DNA of 64,000 nucleotides from Coriobacteriaceae bacterium EMTCatB1 (GTDB lineage Bacteria > Actinomycetota > Coriobacteriia > Anaerosomatales > Anaerosomataceae), in assembly GCA_001950395.1 (NCBI GenBank), contig BDLO01000001.1, positions 1,091,979-1,155,978 on the forward strand, written 5' to 3'. The notes under the pieces are model-generated. The model did no database searches. It was not told where the DNA came from and worked only from the letters and a program-made list of their open reading frames with translations. Below, piece by piece: positions 9,036-17,467 of the stretch (position 1 is the stretch's first letter; the number at the start of each line of letters is the position of its first letter). A program made the position numbers and the translations under genes.

Positions 9036-10180
9036 ACGTAGCGGTTGTTGCCGCGCAGGAGCGCGTTGCCGTCCTCAGGCGGGACGCCGTTGGTGCCGGT
9101 GTCCGGCTGCGGGTCGGTCGCGTCTGCGATGTTCGCGTAGCCCGTCATGATGGCGGACGAGCCGTGCGCGACGTGGCAGGTCAGGCAGTCCATCCAGTCG
9201 GTGGCGTCGTTGCTGTTCGCATCCGCCCAGCCGTCGTGCGCGAGCGGCAGCGGGTTGGTCGTCACGATGATCGACCGGTACCCGGCGAAGTTGGACAGCG
9301 GGACATTCACGGGGTGGCGGTACCGCATGACGTAGCCGTAGCCGTCGGCGGCATCGTAGGTGCTCTCAGCGCTCGTGTACTGCGTGTGGCACGCAGCGCA
9401 CCATGCGCTGATGCCCTTGCTGGTGTCGCTGCCTGGCGCCTTGGCGTACCGCGGCGTCGTGTAGTCCGGCTTGTAGGTGGCCACCTGCGAAGCGCCTGGC
9501 TCGTGAAGCAGCCAGCCGCCCGTCGGATAGCCTTCCTCAGCGGAGATCACGTACGGCTGCGGGGTGGGGTTCACCGGGTCGACGCTGCCGTCGTACCCAC
9601 CGACCGTGACGCCGTTGACGATGTCCTTCAGCAGGCGATAGTTGGACGACCCATGCACGTCGTGGCATACGGTGCACGAGATGTCGACCTGCACGCCGCC
9701 GACGGAGATGATCCCATCACGGCCGGTCGTGCCGCCGCCGTACGCGACCCACGTCGTCCCGTTCGGGTAGTGGATCGTCGGGAATACCGCCGGATCGAAG
9801 CCGCCGCCGTTCAGCGGCTCGCCGAAGGAGTTGTACGCCCGGTCAGAACCGGTGTCAGCGCCGTCGTCGGCCTCGAACACGCCGTCAAAGACGTTCGTGT
9901 CAGCGCCGAGCATCGCCGAGCCGTGGCAGGTGTAGCAGAACTCGTCGATCGTGGTCGCGGTGCCCAAGAGCAGCGCGGACTGGCTTGCCGAGTTCGTGTC
10001 CACCCACGTGATCGGGCTTGCGGCGGTGTGCGCACGGTGGCAACCGGCGCACGCGTCGGTGCTCATGGTGTAGCTGCCGTGCACGGAGTAGTTCGCGTAT
10101 GCAACGCCGGGCGCGAGGAGCAGGCCGGCTGCAACCGCGACAGCGAGGATTGCAAGCGCATGTCGCTTCACAGTCATCAC
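9011..10180 (-). CDS. Hexaheme c-type cytochrome
   Basis: 389 residues with a cleavable signal peptide (MMTVKRHALAILAVAVAAGLLLAPGVAYA). Six CxxCH motifs: CAGCH, CYTCH, CTVCH, CAACH, CLTCH and CEACH, the last three residues from the C-terminus. Several are followed by H-G-S or V-H-G, as in doubled-CXXCH families, and extra histidines (HRAHTA, MRYRHPVN, LAHDGW) can serve as distal ligands. Tyr/Gly/Asn-rich spacers between haems suggest an extracytoplasmic protein with exposed loops. The gene overlaps the stop of the Fe-S subunit gene by 4 bases, so it is translationally coupled to formate dehydrogenase. It is the natural candidate for electron acceptor of that enzyme, in place of the usual cytochrome b subunit. 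That role is inferred from the operon. Confidence 0.88.
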   Translation of the reverse strand: MMTVKRHALAILAVAVAAGLLLAPGVAYANYSVHGSYTMSTDACAGCHRAHTAASPITWVDTNSASQSALLLGTATTIDEFCYTCHGSAMLGADTNVFDGVFEADDGADTGSDRAYNSFGEPLNGGGFDPAVFPTIHYPNGTTWVAYGGGTTGRDGIISVGGVQVDISCTVCHDVHGSSNYRLLKDIVNGVTVGGYDGSVDPVNPTPQPYVISAEEGYPTGGWLLHEPGASQVATYKPDYTTPRYAKAPGSDTSKGISAWCAACHTQYTSAESTYDAADGYGYVMRYRHPVNVPLSNFAGYRSIIVTTNPLPLAHDGWADANSNDATDWMDCLTCHVAHGSSAIMTGYANIADATDPQPDTGTNGVPPEDGNALLRGNNRYVCEACHNK

Positions 10181-11031
10181 ACCTCCCCTTCGACGCCGGA
10201 TGCCAACGCCTGCCGACGGGCGATGACGGCCGCGAGGCCGCCCGCGAGCAGTGTCGGCACGAGCGCCGCTTTCGCGAACGGACCGGAGACCAAGGACGAG
10301 ATGAGCGGGGTCACATGGTCTTCCACGTACGGGTCTGCCTTCGGCGGGACGAGCAGGACCTTCCGGCTCGCCCAGAACATGCTACCGTCACCGACGGCCG
10401 AGATGAAGCCGTTGGCGGGATCGTTGATGTAGGCAAGGATGTTCGCCCTCGTGTCCCACATCATCGCGCGCGCCGGGCAGGTGTACACGCAGCTCGGCTG
10501 GTGCGCCTTCTCAGGCACGGCAGCGATCTCGGCAGCCGTGGCCTTCGTCGGCAGGGGCGTGCCATACGAGCTGATCAAGCTCTCGCCCGCGCCCGCACGA
10601 CCGTAGCACAGCGTGCACTTCCACGCCTTGGCGGTCGAGTACAGGTCAGAACCGACGCCGACCTTCGGGTAGCCGCCGCGGCCGCAGTCGATCTGGCACT
10701 GGTAGATGCACTTGACTCCCTTGGAGTTTGTGCCGCCCGGGTTGCACAGCTCGGGGTCGACCATCACGGCGCCGTTCGACATCTTCTTGATGGCTCCGAA
10801 CGGGCAGCGCTTCGCGCACGGCGGGTTGGTGCAGTGCCAGCAGCTGAACCGCATGAACGGACCCATGTCGACGCGCTTTTGGGACTTGATGATGACACGC
10901 TGATCCGGCGCGGTCTTGTGGACGCCGGGGTTCAGAGCCTTCATCTTCCAGGTGCGCTTGCAGGAGATGACGCAGCCGTTGCAACGCATGCACTTGTCGA
11001 CGTCCTGCAGGATAGCCATCACGTTACCCAT
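10177..11031 (-). CDS. fdhB: Formate dehydrogenase iron-sulfur subunit with C-terminal membrane anchor
   Basis: 284 residues of the DmsB/FdnH/NrfC family of four-cluster ferredoxin subunits. Cysteine groups in order: CMRCNGCVISC (14-24), CWHCTNPPCAKRCP, CIYQCQIDC with KCTLC, and SCVYTCPARAMMW. These fit four [4Fe-4S] sites carrying electrons from the molybdopterin subunit. A hydrophobic segment near the C-terminus (about 252-272, AKAALVPTLLAGGLAAVIA) followed by RR is the single anchoring helix also found in FdnH. There is no signal sequence, so it would be co-exported with the TAT-targeted catalytic subunit. It begins 15 bases after the catalytic gene and overlaps the next gene (the 6-heme cytochrome) by 4 bases. 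No NarI/FdnI-type cytochrome b gene follows, so the electron exit is probably the cytochrome. Confidence 0.9.
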   Translation of the reverse strand: MGNVMAILQDVDKCMRCNGCVISCKRTWKMKALNPGVHKTAPDQRVIIKSQKRVDMGPFMRFSCWHCTNPPCAKRCPFGAIKKMSNGAVMVDPELCNPGGTNSKGVKCIYQCQIDCGRGGYPKVGVGSDLYSTAKAWKCTLCYGRAGAGESLISSYGTPLPTKATAAEIAAVPEKAHQPSCVYTCPARAMMWDTRANILAYINDPANGFISAVGDGSMFWASRKVLLVPPKADPYVEDHVTPLISSLVSGPFAKAALVPTLLAGGLAAVIARRQALASGVEGEV

Positions 11032-11045
11032 TGCTCATCACCTCC

Positions 11046-14000
11046 TTAAGCCTTCTCGATTCGGCAGAGACACGCCTTGTACTCTGGGATCGTCGTGTTC
11101 GCGTCCCACGCGTCGATGCACAGGTCGTTCGCACGCGAGCCCACACCGAGGCCGCGATCGCCCCAGTGCCACGGGATCGCCACGACGCCTGGCGCCACGC
11201 GCTGGTTCGCCAGCGTGCCGACGCCCACGCGCGCCTTGAAGCCCTTGGCCCAGCCGGAGATCGTCGTACGGGCCTCCTCATCGGTCGTGCTGTTGGAGCG
11301 CGCCGTGATGACGTTGACGTAGTCGCCGTCCTTGATGCCGTACTTGAGGGCATCGACCGAGTTGATCTCGATCCACGGCTCGGGCTCCATCTCCACGTTC
11401 CACGGGTTGTTGCGGGTGATCGGGCCGCCCTGGAAGTGCTCGACGCACCGGATGGTGGTGAGCACGAGCGGATACTGATCAACCGTGCCGCGCGGCGTGG
11501 TGGTGCCGACGGTGCTGAGCAGCGAGGCGCCCGCAGCCGTGTTCTGGCCCCAACGAGCGACCAGGTCGGGACGCGGCGACTCGTACGGCTCCGTGAACGC
11601 CGGGAAGCGACCGGGCAGGTAGTGCGGATCGCCGATGCCGGCGTCGGGCTGGTCCTTGAGGAAGCTGTACTTGCGGTACAGCGTCGACCAGTCCGCCAGG
11701 GCGTTCGTGTTGTTCACGAACAGCCGGGCGGTGTACCCAGGCGCCACGAACACGTCACTCACGTCGCCCGAAAGCTCGCCGTTGTTGTAGAAGATGCGGC
11801 GGTTGAGGAGCCACGCCCAGCCGTACCGCGGGTACTGCAGGGAGTCGCCTGCCAAGTCGCCGTTGCGGGACTTAGCGCGGTTGGCCTTGCCCCAGTTGGC
11901 GCCGACGGCCGGCTGCACGTCGCCAGTGTCGGTGTTGTACCCAGACGCCACACCATTGCCCGAGTAGATCCACATGGTGCCGGCGTACGACGTGCTGTCG
12001 CCGTTGTTGCCGTCGAGCGGCGAGCACATCTCCTTGAAGATCTCCTCCGCGACGACCTCGCTGCCGTACATCGTGACGCCCTCGGCGTCCGTGGCAGTCA
12101 GGCTCTCGAAGTCGCTCACACCGTCCCAGCCGTACTTCGCGTACAGCACGTCCCACGCATTGCTGCCGGCTCCACCGGGCCGATCGCTCATTTGGGCCCA
12201 CTGCGCCTCGATGTGGCTGAACGCGCCTGCGGCGTGCAGCGCCTTGGCGAAGCGGAGCAGCAGCTCGAGGTCAGACTTGCTGTTGCCCTTGGGCGCGCGC
12301 GCGCGGTCACGCCACTGGATCCAGCGGCCCGAGCTTGTGACTGAGCCCGCTTCCTCGACGTGCGAGCACGCCGGGAGCAGGTACGTGACGCCAGTGGACT
12401 TGCGCTTGCACTGCGCCGTCTCGTTGGCGAACATGTCGACCACGACGAGCAGGTCCAGGTTCTCCAGACCCTGGCGAACGGCGCTCTGGTTCGGCTCGGT
12501 GACGGCCGGGTTCTGACCCCAGACCACGGCGGCCTGGACCTCGCCGGTGATCATCCGCCGGAACGCCTCGATGTGCTGATACCCGTTGCCCTTCGGCCAA
12601 CAGGCGTACAGCGCGTCAAAGTCAGAGCTGCTGTAGCGTCCGTTGACGGACTTGCGCTCGCCGAACCACTCCACCGTCATGTTGTAGAACCCGCGCTGCT
12701 GCAAACCGAGCTTCGACGGGTCGTACGGGTCCTTCGCGCCGGTTCCGACGACCCGGTTGCCGAACAGGGTGTTCGAGTAGTCCGGATAGGTCGTTCCGAC
12801 GCCAGGGTTACCCGAATAGCCGGGGATGAGGTCGAACAGCAGACCCATGTCCGTCGAGCCCTGGACGTTGTGGATGCCGCGCAGCGCGTTGATGCCGCCG
12901 CCGGCACGACCCATGTTGCCCATGAGCGTCTGGATGACTGCGTACGACCGGACACCCTGCGAGCCGGTGGTGAACTGCGTGGCGCCCATCGCGTACATGA
13001 TGCACGCCGCACGATAGCCGGCAGCAGTCGGCGTTGCGGAAGCAGCGCCGAAGTCGCTCGACGCGAAGCGGCTGTTCTCGATCCACGCCTGCGCAACAGC
13101 GGCGATGTCCGCCTCCGTGCAGCCGCAGATGTCAGCCACGGTCGCCGCGTCGTACGGCGCCACGTGCGTGCGCAGCTTCTGGAACACGCAGTCCGGGTCG
13201 TCGATGTCAGCGGCAAGCACCGGGAAGTTGGAGATGGTCTCCGAACCGACTGTGAGCGTGGCGCGCTGATAGTCATCACCAGCGGTGTTGACCTTGAAGC
13301 GCGAGTCGCAGTACTTGGGCCAGTTCGTCACCGTGACGTTGTTGCCGCTGTCCGCGATGAACGTGCGGCTCGCCGTCGAGTTAGGCGCCGTGCTGTTGTG
13401 CCACGCGAAGAAGTTGTCAGCGATGGTGCTGCTGCCCTTGTTCGCGTACATCCAGTCGATGATCGCCTTGATGACGCCGTTGATGAAGGCGATGTTGGTG
13501 CCTGGACGGATGCGGACGTAGCGGTCGTGCTTGCGCTGGTCGTTCGGGTTCGACGCGTCGTACGGCACGCCCGTGAGGCGCGCGGTGCGCGTCTGCCGCG
13601 GGTCGACGACGATCAGCCCCGCGTTGCGGCCACGGCCGTAGGCGTCGAACCGGGCCTGGTTCACGTGCCCGATCGACGCGGGGTGGTTCTCAGCGGGGTT
13701 GGCGCCGATCACGAGGAACAGCGTCGAGTTGTCCAGGTCGACCCAGTTGTTGGTCATCGCGCCTCGTCCGAATGTGCGGCCAAGACCGGCCACCGTGGAC
13801 GAGTGTCATATACGGGCCTGGTGCTCGACGTTGCTCGTGCCGAAGTTCGCGATGATCTTGCGGTACAGGTAGTTCGGCTCGTTGTTCATGTGCGACGAGC
13901 CGAAGAACATGACCTTCTTCGAGTTCGACGCGGCCGTGCCGCCCGGCGTGATGGTGCCGCGAATCGAGACGAGCTGCGTCGCAATCTCAGTCATCGCGGT

Positions 14001-14426
14001 GTCGAGAGAGATCTCCTGCCACGGGTCGTTTCCGGTGCGCTTCCACGCGCGGCCCGTGAAGTCGAAGCCGTCCACCGCAGCGGTGTGCTCGGGAACGCCC
14101 AGGCGCCTGGGGTTCGTGACGAGCTGGTAAGAGCCGGCGCCCTTGGCGCACAAGCCACCGCGGTTTGTCGGGGAGTTCGGATCGCCGTAGATGTCGAGCA
14201 CAGTGCCGTCTGCCGCGACGTCCACCTTCTGGCCGCACTGCGCAGAGCAGTACGGGCAGGTGGTGGTGTAGGTCGCCGCGACGTCGGCGGCATTGGCTCG
14301 AGACGGCGTGAACACGAGATCGGCGCCGGCCGCCCCGACGACAGCCGCTGCGGCGCCGGCCTTCAGGAAGTCGCGCCGAGTGAGCTCGAACTTCCCTCCA
14401 GTGCCTTCTTTGTCGTGTGTAGCCAT
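11046..14426 (-). CDS. fdhA: TAT-exported selenocysteine formate dehydrogenase, molybdopterin catalytic subunit (UGA at 13806-13808 read as Sec)
   Basis: One gene interrupted by an in-frame TGA. Upstream of it the frame ends EHQARI and downstream it resumes HSSTVAGLGRTFGRGAMTN. This is the active-site signature of FdnG-type formate dehydrogenases, in which Sec occupies the TGA position and the next His is catalytic. The full product is 1126 residues with Sec207. Residues 14-46 hold a twin-arginine signal (TRRDFLKAG...). A CPYCSAQC plus distal Cys motif binds the proximal [4Fe-4S] cluster, and the rest is the bis-MGD molybdopterin oxidoreductase fold (formate + quinone or cytochrome -> CO2). 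Start chosen at ATG 14426 (GGAGAGG upstream), which puts RR at the usual distance; an in-frame start at 14489 would add 21 unrelated residues. It is somewhat longer than E. coli FdnG (about 1015). Expression needs SelA/B/C/D from elsewhere. The metal could be W instead of Mo. Confidence 0.93.
13776..13808 (-). promoter_or_regulatory. Bacterial SECIS element with its UGA(Sec) codon
   Basis: The UGA is at 13808-13806. Eighteen bases after it on the mRNA comes GGUCUU (13787-13782) as apical loop, flanked by a 6-bp stem GUGGCC (13793-13788) / GGCCGC (13781-13776) with one G-U pair. The loop starting G-G-U and the 18-base distance equal those of the E. coli fdhF element recognised by SelB. This supports recoding of UGA as selenocysteine and not a true stop or a sequencing error. 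Confidence 0.9.
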
Positions 14427-14540
14427 ACCCTTACCTCTCCGTTCAGTCGGTACTCCTGCGGTTCTTCCGCACCGAGTCCTTCGGTCCACACTCGACTACC
14501 TCGCCAGCGCCACCTCCTTCCGTCGGCCGTCATCGGGGGT

Positions 14541-14584
14541 AAACAAAGACCGGCCAGCACGCTCGCATCGGCGTGTGACCGGTC
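14541..14584 (-). terminator. Rho-independent terminator-like hairpin inside the fdh leader (attenuator)
   Basis: On the minus strand the stem GACCGG..CACGC pairs with GCGTG..CCGGTC (14584-14549) and is followed directly by TTTGTTT (14547-14541). It lies upstream of the coding start by about 115 bases and downstream of the predicted promoter, so it would stop transcripts before fdhA unless read through or remodelled. Confidence 0.6.
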
Positions 14585-14817
14585 CTGTCGTCCGTATACG
14601 GCCTCCCTTACCCACATCGCGCGCCACCGTGGCCCTCGCTGAGGCCCACGGCTGCGCTCGTCCCCTTTCCGATGCGGGAGGCGCCGCAGTTTCCCACGAC
14701 ACCCTATCGGCCCGAAGTCCTTGGCTTTCCGCTGTAGGCGCTCCGGGCTCGGAGACGTCAACGGCCTTCTTCTGTTCTGTTCGACAACGCCTGCCGGGGT
14801 CCTTGCCGAACATGGGC

Positions 14818-14835
14818 TTGTAACACCGGTTACAA
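14818..14835. promoter_or_regulatory. 18-bp palindromic operator, 7-4-7, upstream of fdhA
   Basis: TTGTAAC-ACCG-GTTACAA is a perfect palindrome apart from its centre. It lies just after the predicted -10 box, a position typical for repression. The 7-4-7 spacing with TTGT...ACAA ends is that of Rex sites; CRP/FNR-family (HcpR-like) sites with GTAAC/GTTAC halves are an alternative. A related site overlaps the promoter of the second cytochrome operon at 22202-22219. Confidence 0.6.
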
Positions 14836-14848
14836 GGCCACGCCTTAG

Positions 14849-14877
14849 AGCGTAGCGCCCCCGTTCCGTCGTGTCAA
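14849..14877 (-). promoter_or_regulatory. Predicted sigma-70-type promoter of the formate dehydrogenase operon
   Basis: Minus strand TTGACA (14877-14872), 17-base spacer, TACGCT (14854-14849). The -35 is a perfect consensus and the -10 is weak, which fits a regulated promoter. The same -35 and a similar -10 occur before the cytochrome b operon. Confidence 0.55.
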
Positions 14878-14908
14878 CAACCTGTCGATCGCCGATCTCG
14901 GCATGGTG

Positions 14909-16423
14909 CTAACGCTTCGCCCGCCGGTCGTGCTCGTTCACGAACGCCTCGGCGTCGAAGACCTGCGCGTCAAGCGCTCGCGCCACGCGTGCGAGATCTG
15001 TTTCTTGCGTGCCAAGCCGGCCGGTGCGCTGGATGAGCGAAAGCAGGATCGCGGTGTCGCGGTCGATGCCGATCTTCTCGATGAGGTCCGCCACGTCCGA
15101 CTCTGAGTGCGGCTCGCCAGCAAGCAGGTCGCCGAGCCGCACGCCGCCGAGCACGACGTCCGCCAGCCGCTCGTACTCTGCCTTCGGCACGATGAGTCGC
15201 AGGCGCTTCTGCTGCAGCGCATCCATGCGACCCAGCGCGGCGACCGCTTCGAGGAAGTCCTCGGTCACGACCACCTTGCGCTTGCGGAACGCGAGCGGCA
15301 GAAGCAGCAGCAACAGCGGCGAGAGGCACAGCCCCCACTGGACCGGCTTCTCGGGCGGCGTGACGGGCGGAACGACTGTGCTCGGCCAGCCCCAGACCTG
15401 CACTTGGTGGTTCTCGCGATCCGTGATGAACATGCGGCCACGCTTGTCGAGGGCGATGTCGTTCGGGTACTGGAACTGGCCAGGCCCGACGCCCGGCCCG
15501 CCGAACGACACCAGCCGCGCGCCCTGGAGATCGTAGGCATCGACGGCGTGCGCGAGCGGATCGACCACGAGCAGCCGCTGCTGCGAATCGATGACCATGC
15601 CGCGAGGAGTGCCCGACGTGGGGAGGATGCGCAAGAAGCGCCCCTGAGTGTCGAAGACTTGCACACGCCGGTTGTTGCCATCCGCGACAAAAACCTCCCC
15701 GTTCGGACCGATCGCGATGCTGTTCGGGAAGTAGAACGACCCCGGCGACTCTTGCATCCGGTTCGCCTGCACGGTGTTGCCGAACCGCAGGACCTCGGTG
15801 CCGTCCTGCTCGAACACGAGCACGCGGTGACCGCGCGTCTGACCGACGTCGCACACGTAGACCTTGCCGTCAGGGCCGAAGGTCACCGAGATCGGCGCCC
15901 ACGTCTTCGCAGCGTCGCTCTTCGGCACGAACCGCCTCTTGAAGGTGCCGTCCTTGTCGAAAACGAAGATGCCGCGGAGCATACGATCGGTGACCCAGAT
16001 CTCGCCCGACGGGCTCTCGGCGACGCGGCCCGGCTGCGCCAGGTGCGTCGCCTCGTCGCTCGCGAGCGCTCCGAAGCTGAACAGGTACGACCCGTCCACG
16101 CGGTACACGCGGACGACGTCGCTCTTCAGGTCGGTCACGTAGACGCGGTCGTCCTTGGTGACGTACACGCCGATCGGCTTGGCGAGGGCGTCCTTGCCCT
16201 CCGGACCGGCGATCGCGTACAGGAACTCCGGCGGCTGCACCGCCTCAGTGCCGCCGGTCACGAACGGGATCGGGAGCCGCCGGTTCGTCTGGTAGTACAG
16301 GGCCGAGTAGGTCAACAGGGCCAAAAGCAAGACGAGGAGGACGAGCAGGACGATCTTCCTGCGCTTGCTCCGCCGCTCTCTGTCTGCGAGGTACCGGTCC
16401 AGCCGGACAGATGCTTCAGCCAC
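14909..16423 (-). CDS. Membrane-spanning NHL-repeat protein with a cytoplasmic C-terminal domain
   Basis: 504 residues. A basic N-terminus (RERRSKRRK) precedes a strong transmembrane helix (about 24-43). Residues about 65-355 form about six NHL repeats (RVYVTDLKSDVVRVYRVDG, EVFVADGNNRRVQVFD, RMFITDRENHQVQVW), a complete external beta-propeller. A Pro-rich linker leads to a second helix (about 366-385) ending in RKRK. A charged domain of about 115 residues follows inside the cell (about 390-504, acidic/leucine-rich, unrecognised; it may resemble PIN-like folds). Propeller outside plus soluble domain inside could sense or assemble the cytochrome complex across the membrane; that is inference. 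It is last in the cytochrome b operon, 18 bases after the TPR gene. Confidence 0.8.
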   Translation of the reverse strand: MAEASVRLDRYLADRERRSKRRKIVLLVLLVLLLALLTYSALYYQTNRRLPIPFVTGGTEAVQPPEFLYAIAGPEGKDALAKPIGVYVTKDDRVYVTDLKSDVVRVYRVDGSYLFSFGALASDEATHLAQPGRVAESPSGEIWVTDRMLRGIFVFDKDGTFKRRFVPKSDAAKTWAPISVTFGPDGKVYVCDVGQTRGHRVLVFEQDGTEVLRFGNTVQANRMQESPGSFYFPNSIAIGPNGEVFVADGNNRRVQVFDTQGRFLRILPTSGTPRGMVIDSQQRLLVVDPLAHAVDAYDLQGARLVSFGGPGVGPGQFQYPNDIALDKRGRMFITDRENHQVQVWGWPSTVVPPVTPPEKPVQWGLCLSPLLLLLLPLAFRKRKVVVTEDFLEAVAALGRMDALQQKRLRLIVPKAEYERLADVVLGGVRLGDLLAGEPHSESDVADLIEKIGIDRDTAILLSLIQRTGRLGTQETDLARVARALDAQVFDAEAFVNEHDRRAKR

Positions 16424-16441
16424 GTCGCACGCTCCGAGGTC

Positions 16442-17458
16442 TCACTGCTTCTTCGTCAACTCGTTCAGCGCTGCCGTCGCCTCAGGATCCTCCGGGGCGA
16501 GCTGCAGCACCTTCTCCCACGCGTCCGCCGCGTCCTTCGCGCTCCCGAGCTCCTGCAAGAGCCGCGCCTTGATCCGCGCAGCCTCCAGGTTCTTTGGATC
16601 GAGCGCGGACGCGATCCGCGCTTCGACGAGCGCCGCCTTCTTGTCCGTCGCCAGCAGCGACTTGGCCTTGGCGAGCCTGTCAGCGAACGGCCCGAGCTTC
16701 TCGAGTTCCTGCAACGGTTCCGGTTGCCCTGGAGCGCCGTCGATCGCTCGCCGGAACGCCTCTGCCGCTCCCGCGAGGTCGCCGTCATTCACGAGGAGCC
16801 GGCCGAGGTCGTAGTTCGCCTCGGGCAGCAGCGGATCGAACGCGAGCGCGGTCTCGAGCTCCTGACGCGACTTGTCGGCGATGCCGAGCTCGCGGTACGC
16901 CACTGAGAGCGCGTAGTGCGTGTCCGATGCGTCGCGCCTGATGCGTAGCGCCTCTTTCAGGTAGCCCGCTGCGTCCTCGTACTGCTTGCGCTTGATGAGC
17001 GTGACGCCGAGGTAGTAGTAGGCGCGCTCCAGCCGGTTGTCCGCGTTGGCGAACTGCCCGCCTCGCAGCTTGTCGATGATCCTCCGGAAGTAGCCCTCGG
17101 CAGTGGCCCACTGCTGCTGCTTGAGCGCGATCATCCCAAGCCCTTCGAGCGCCGCGGGGTTGTCCTCGTCGAGCTTGAGGGCAGCCTGGAACTGCTCGAT
17201 GGCGTCGTTGAGGCGACCCTGCCCAGCGAGCGCCTGCGCCAGGAGGATCCGGGCGTTCGGATTCCTCGGATCCTTGCGAACGGCCTCGGCGAGATTTTCG
17301 ACGGCGCGCGCCGCGATCGTGGTGCTCTGGGTGCGCCGGTTGTAGTCCCACGCTGTGTACGCGAGATAGAGCAGCGCGACGACCACGAGCGCGGCGACGG
17401 CTTTCAGAGCGTAATCGAGCTGACGGCTTGAAAGGCGGAACTTCACGGTACTGGTCAC
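16442..17458 (-). CDS. Membrane-anchored TPR-repeat protein
   Basis: 338 residues. One transmembrane helix near the N-terminus (about 19-38, ALKAVAALVVVALLYLAYTAW). The rest is about seven tetratricopeptide repeats (for example NARILLAQALAGQGRLNDAIEQFQAALKLDEDNP and DTHYALSVAYRELGIADKSRQELETALAFDP), forming a protein-binding superhelix. Such proteins often accompany multiheme cytochromes as assembly or scaffold factors (compare CcmH/NrfG and OmcS-cluster partners). It lies 9 bases after the 20-heme cytochrome and 18 before the NHL protein, in one transcription unit. The inside or outside location of the TPR part is not certain: by the positive-inside rule the basic RRTQS after the helix leaves it ambiguous. 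Confidence 0.8.
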   Translation of the reverse strand: MTSTVKFRLSSRQLDYALKAVAALVVVALLYLAYTAWDYNRRTQSTTIAARAVENLAEAVRKDPRNPNARILLAQALAGQGRLNDAIEQFQAALKLDEDNPAALEGLGMIALKQQQWATAEGYFRRIIDKLRGGQFANADNRLERAYYYLGVTLIKRKQYEDAAGYLKEALRIRRDASDTHYALSVAYRELGIADKSRQELETALAFDPLLPEANYDLGRLLVNDGDLAGAAEAFRRAIDGAPGQPEPLQELEKLGPFADRLAKAKSLLATDKKAALVEARIASALDPKNLEAARIKARLLQELGSAKDAADAWEKVLQLAPEDPEATAALNELTKKQ

Positions 17459-17467
17459 TCCTGCTCG

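Larger units (their letters stand above)
14427..14842 (-). promoter_or_regulatory. Long structured 5' leader of the formate dehydrogenase operon
   Basis: About 415 bases without a credible gene separate the predicted start of transcription from the fdhA start. On the minus strand it holds an operator at its 5' end, a long stem at 14651-14627 (CCGTGG-G-CCTC, loop AGC, GAGG-G-CCACGG), a terminator-like hairpin at 14584-14541, and two small hairpins before the RBS. The arrangement (structured region, then terminator, then RBS) is that of a transcription-attenuation or riboswitch leader. I could not match it to a family. The molybdenum/tungsten cofactor element would make biological sense but its consensus was not verified here. 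Small open frames within it look non-coding. Confidence 0.5.

Noticed and set aside
13806-14489. Separate 227-residue protein ending at the TGA, and a 915-residue protein starting after it
   Set aside because: Sequence across the TGA is continuous with selenocysteine formate dehydrogenases and a SECIS hairpin follows, so they are one gene.
14427-14908. A tRNA(Sec) gene or a named riboswitch in the fdh leader
   Set aside because: No acceptor stem with a CCA end found; B12, TPP and other consensus boxes I remember are absent. Left as an unassigned structured leader.
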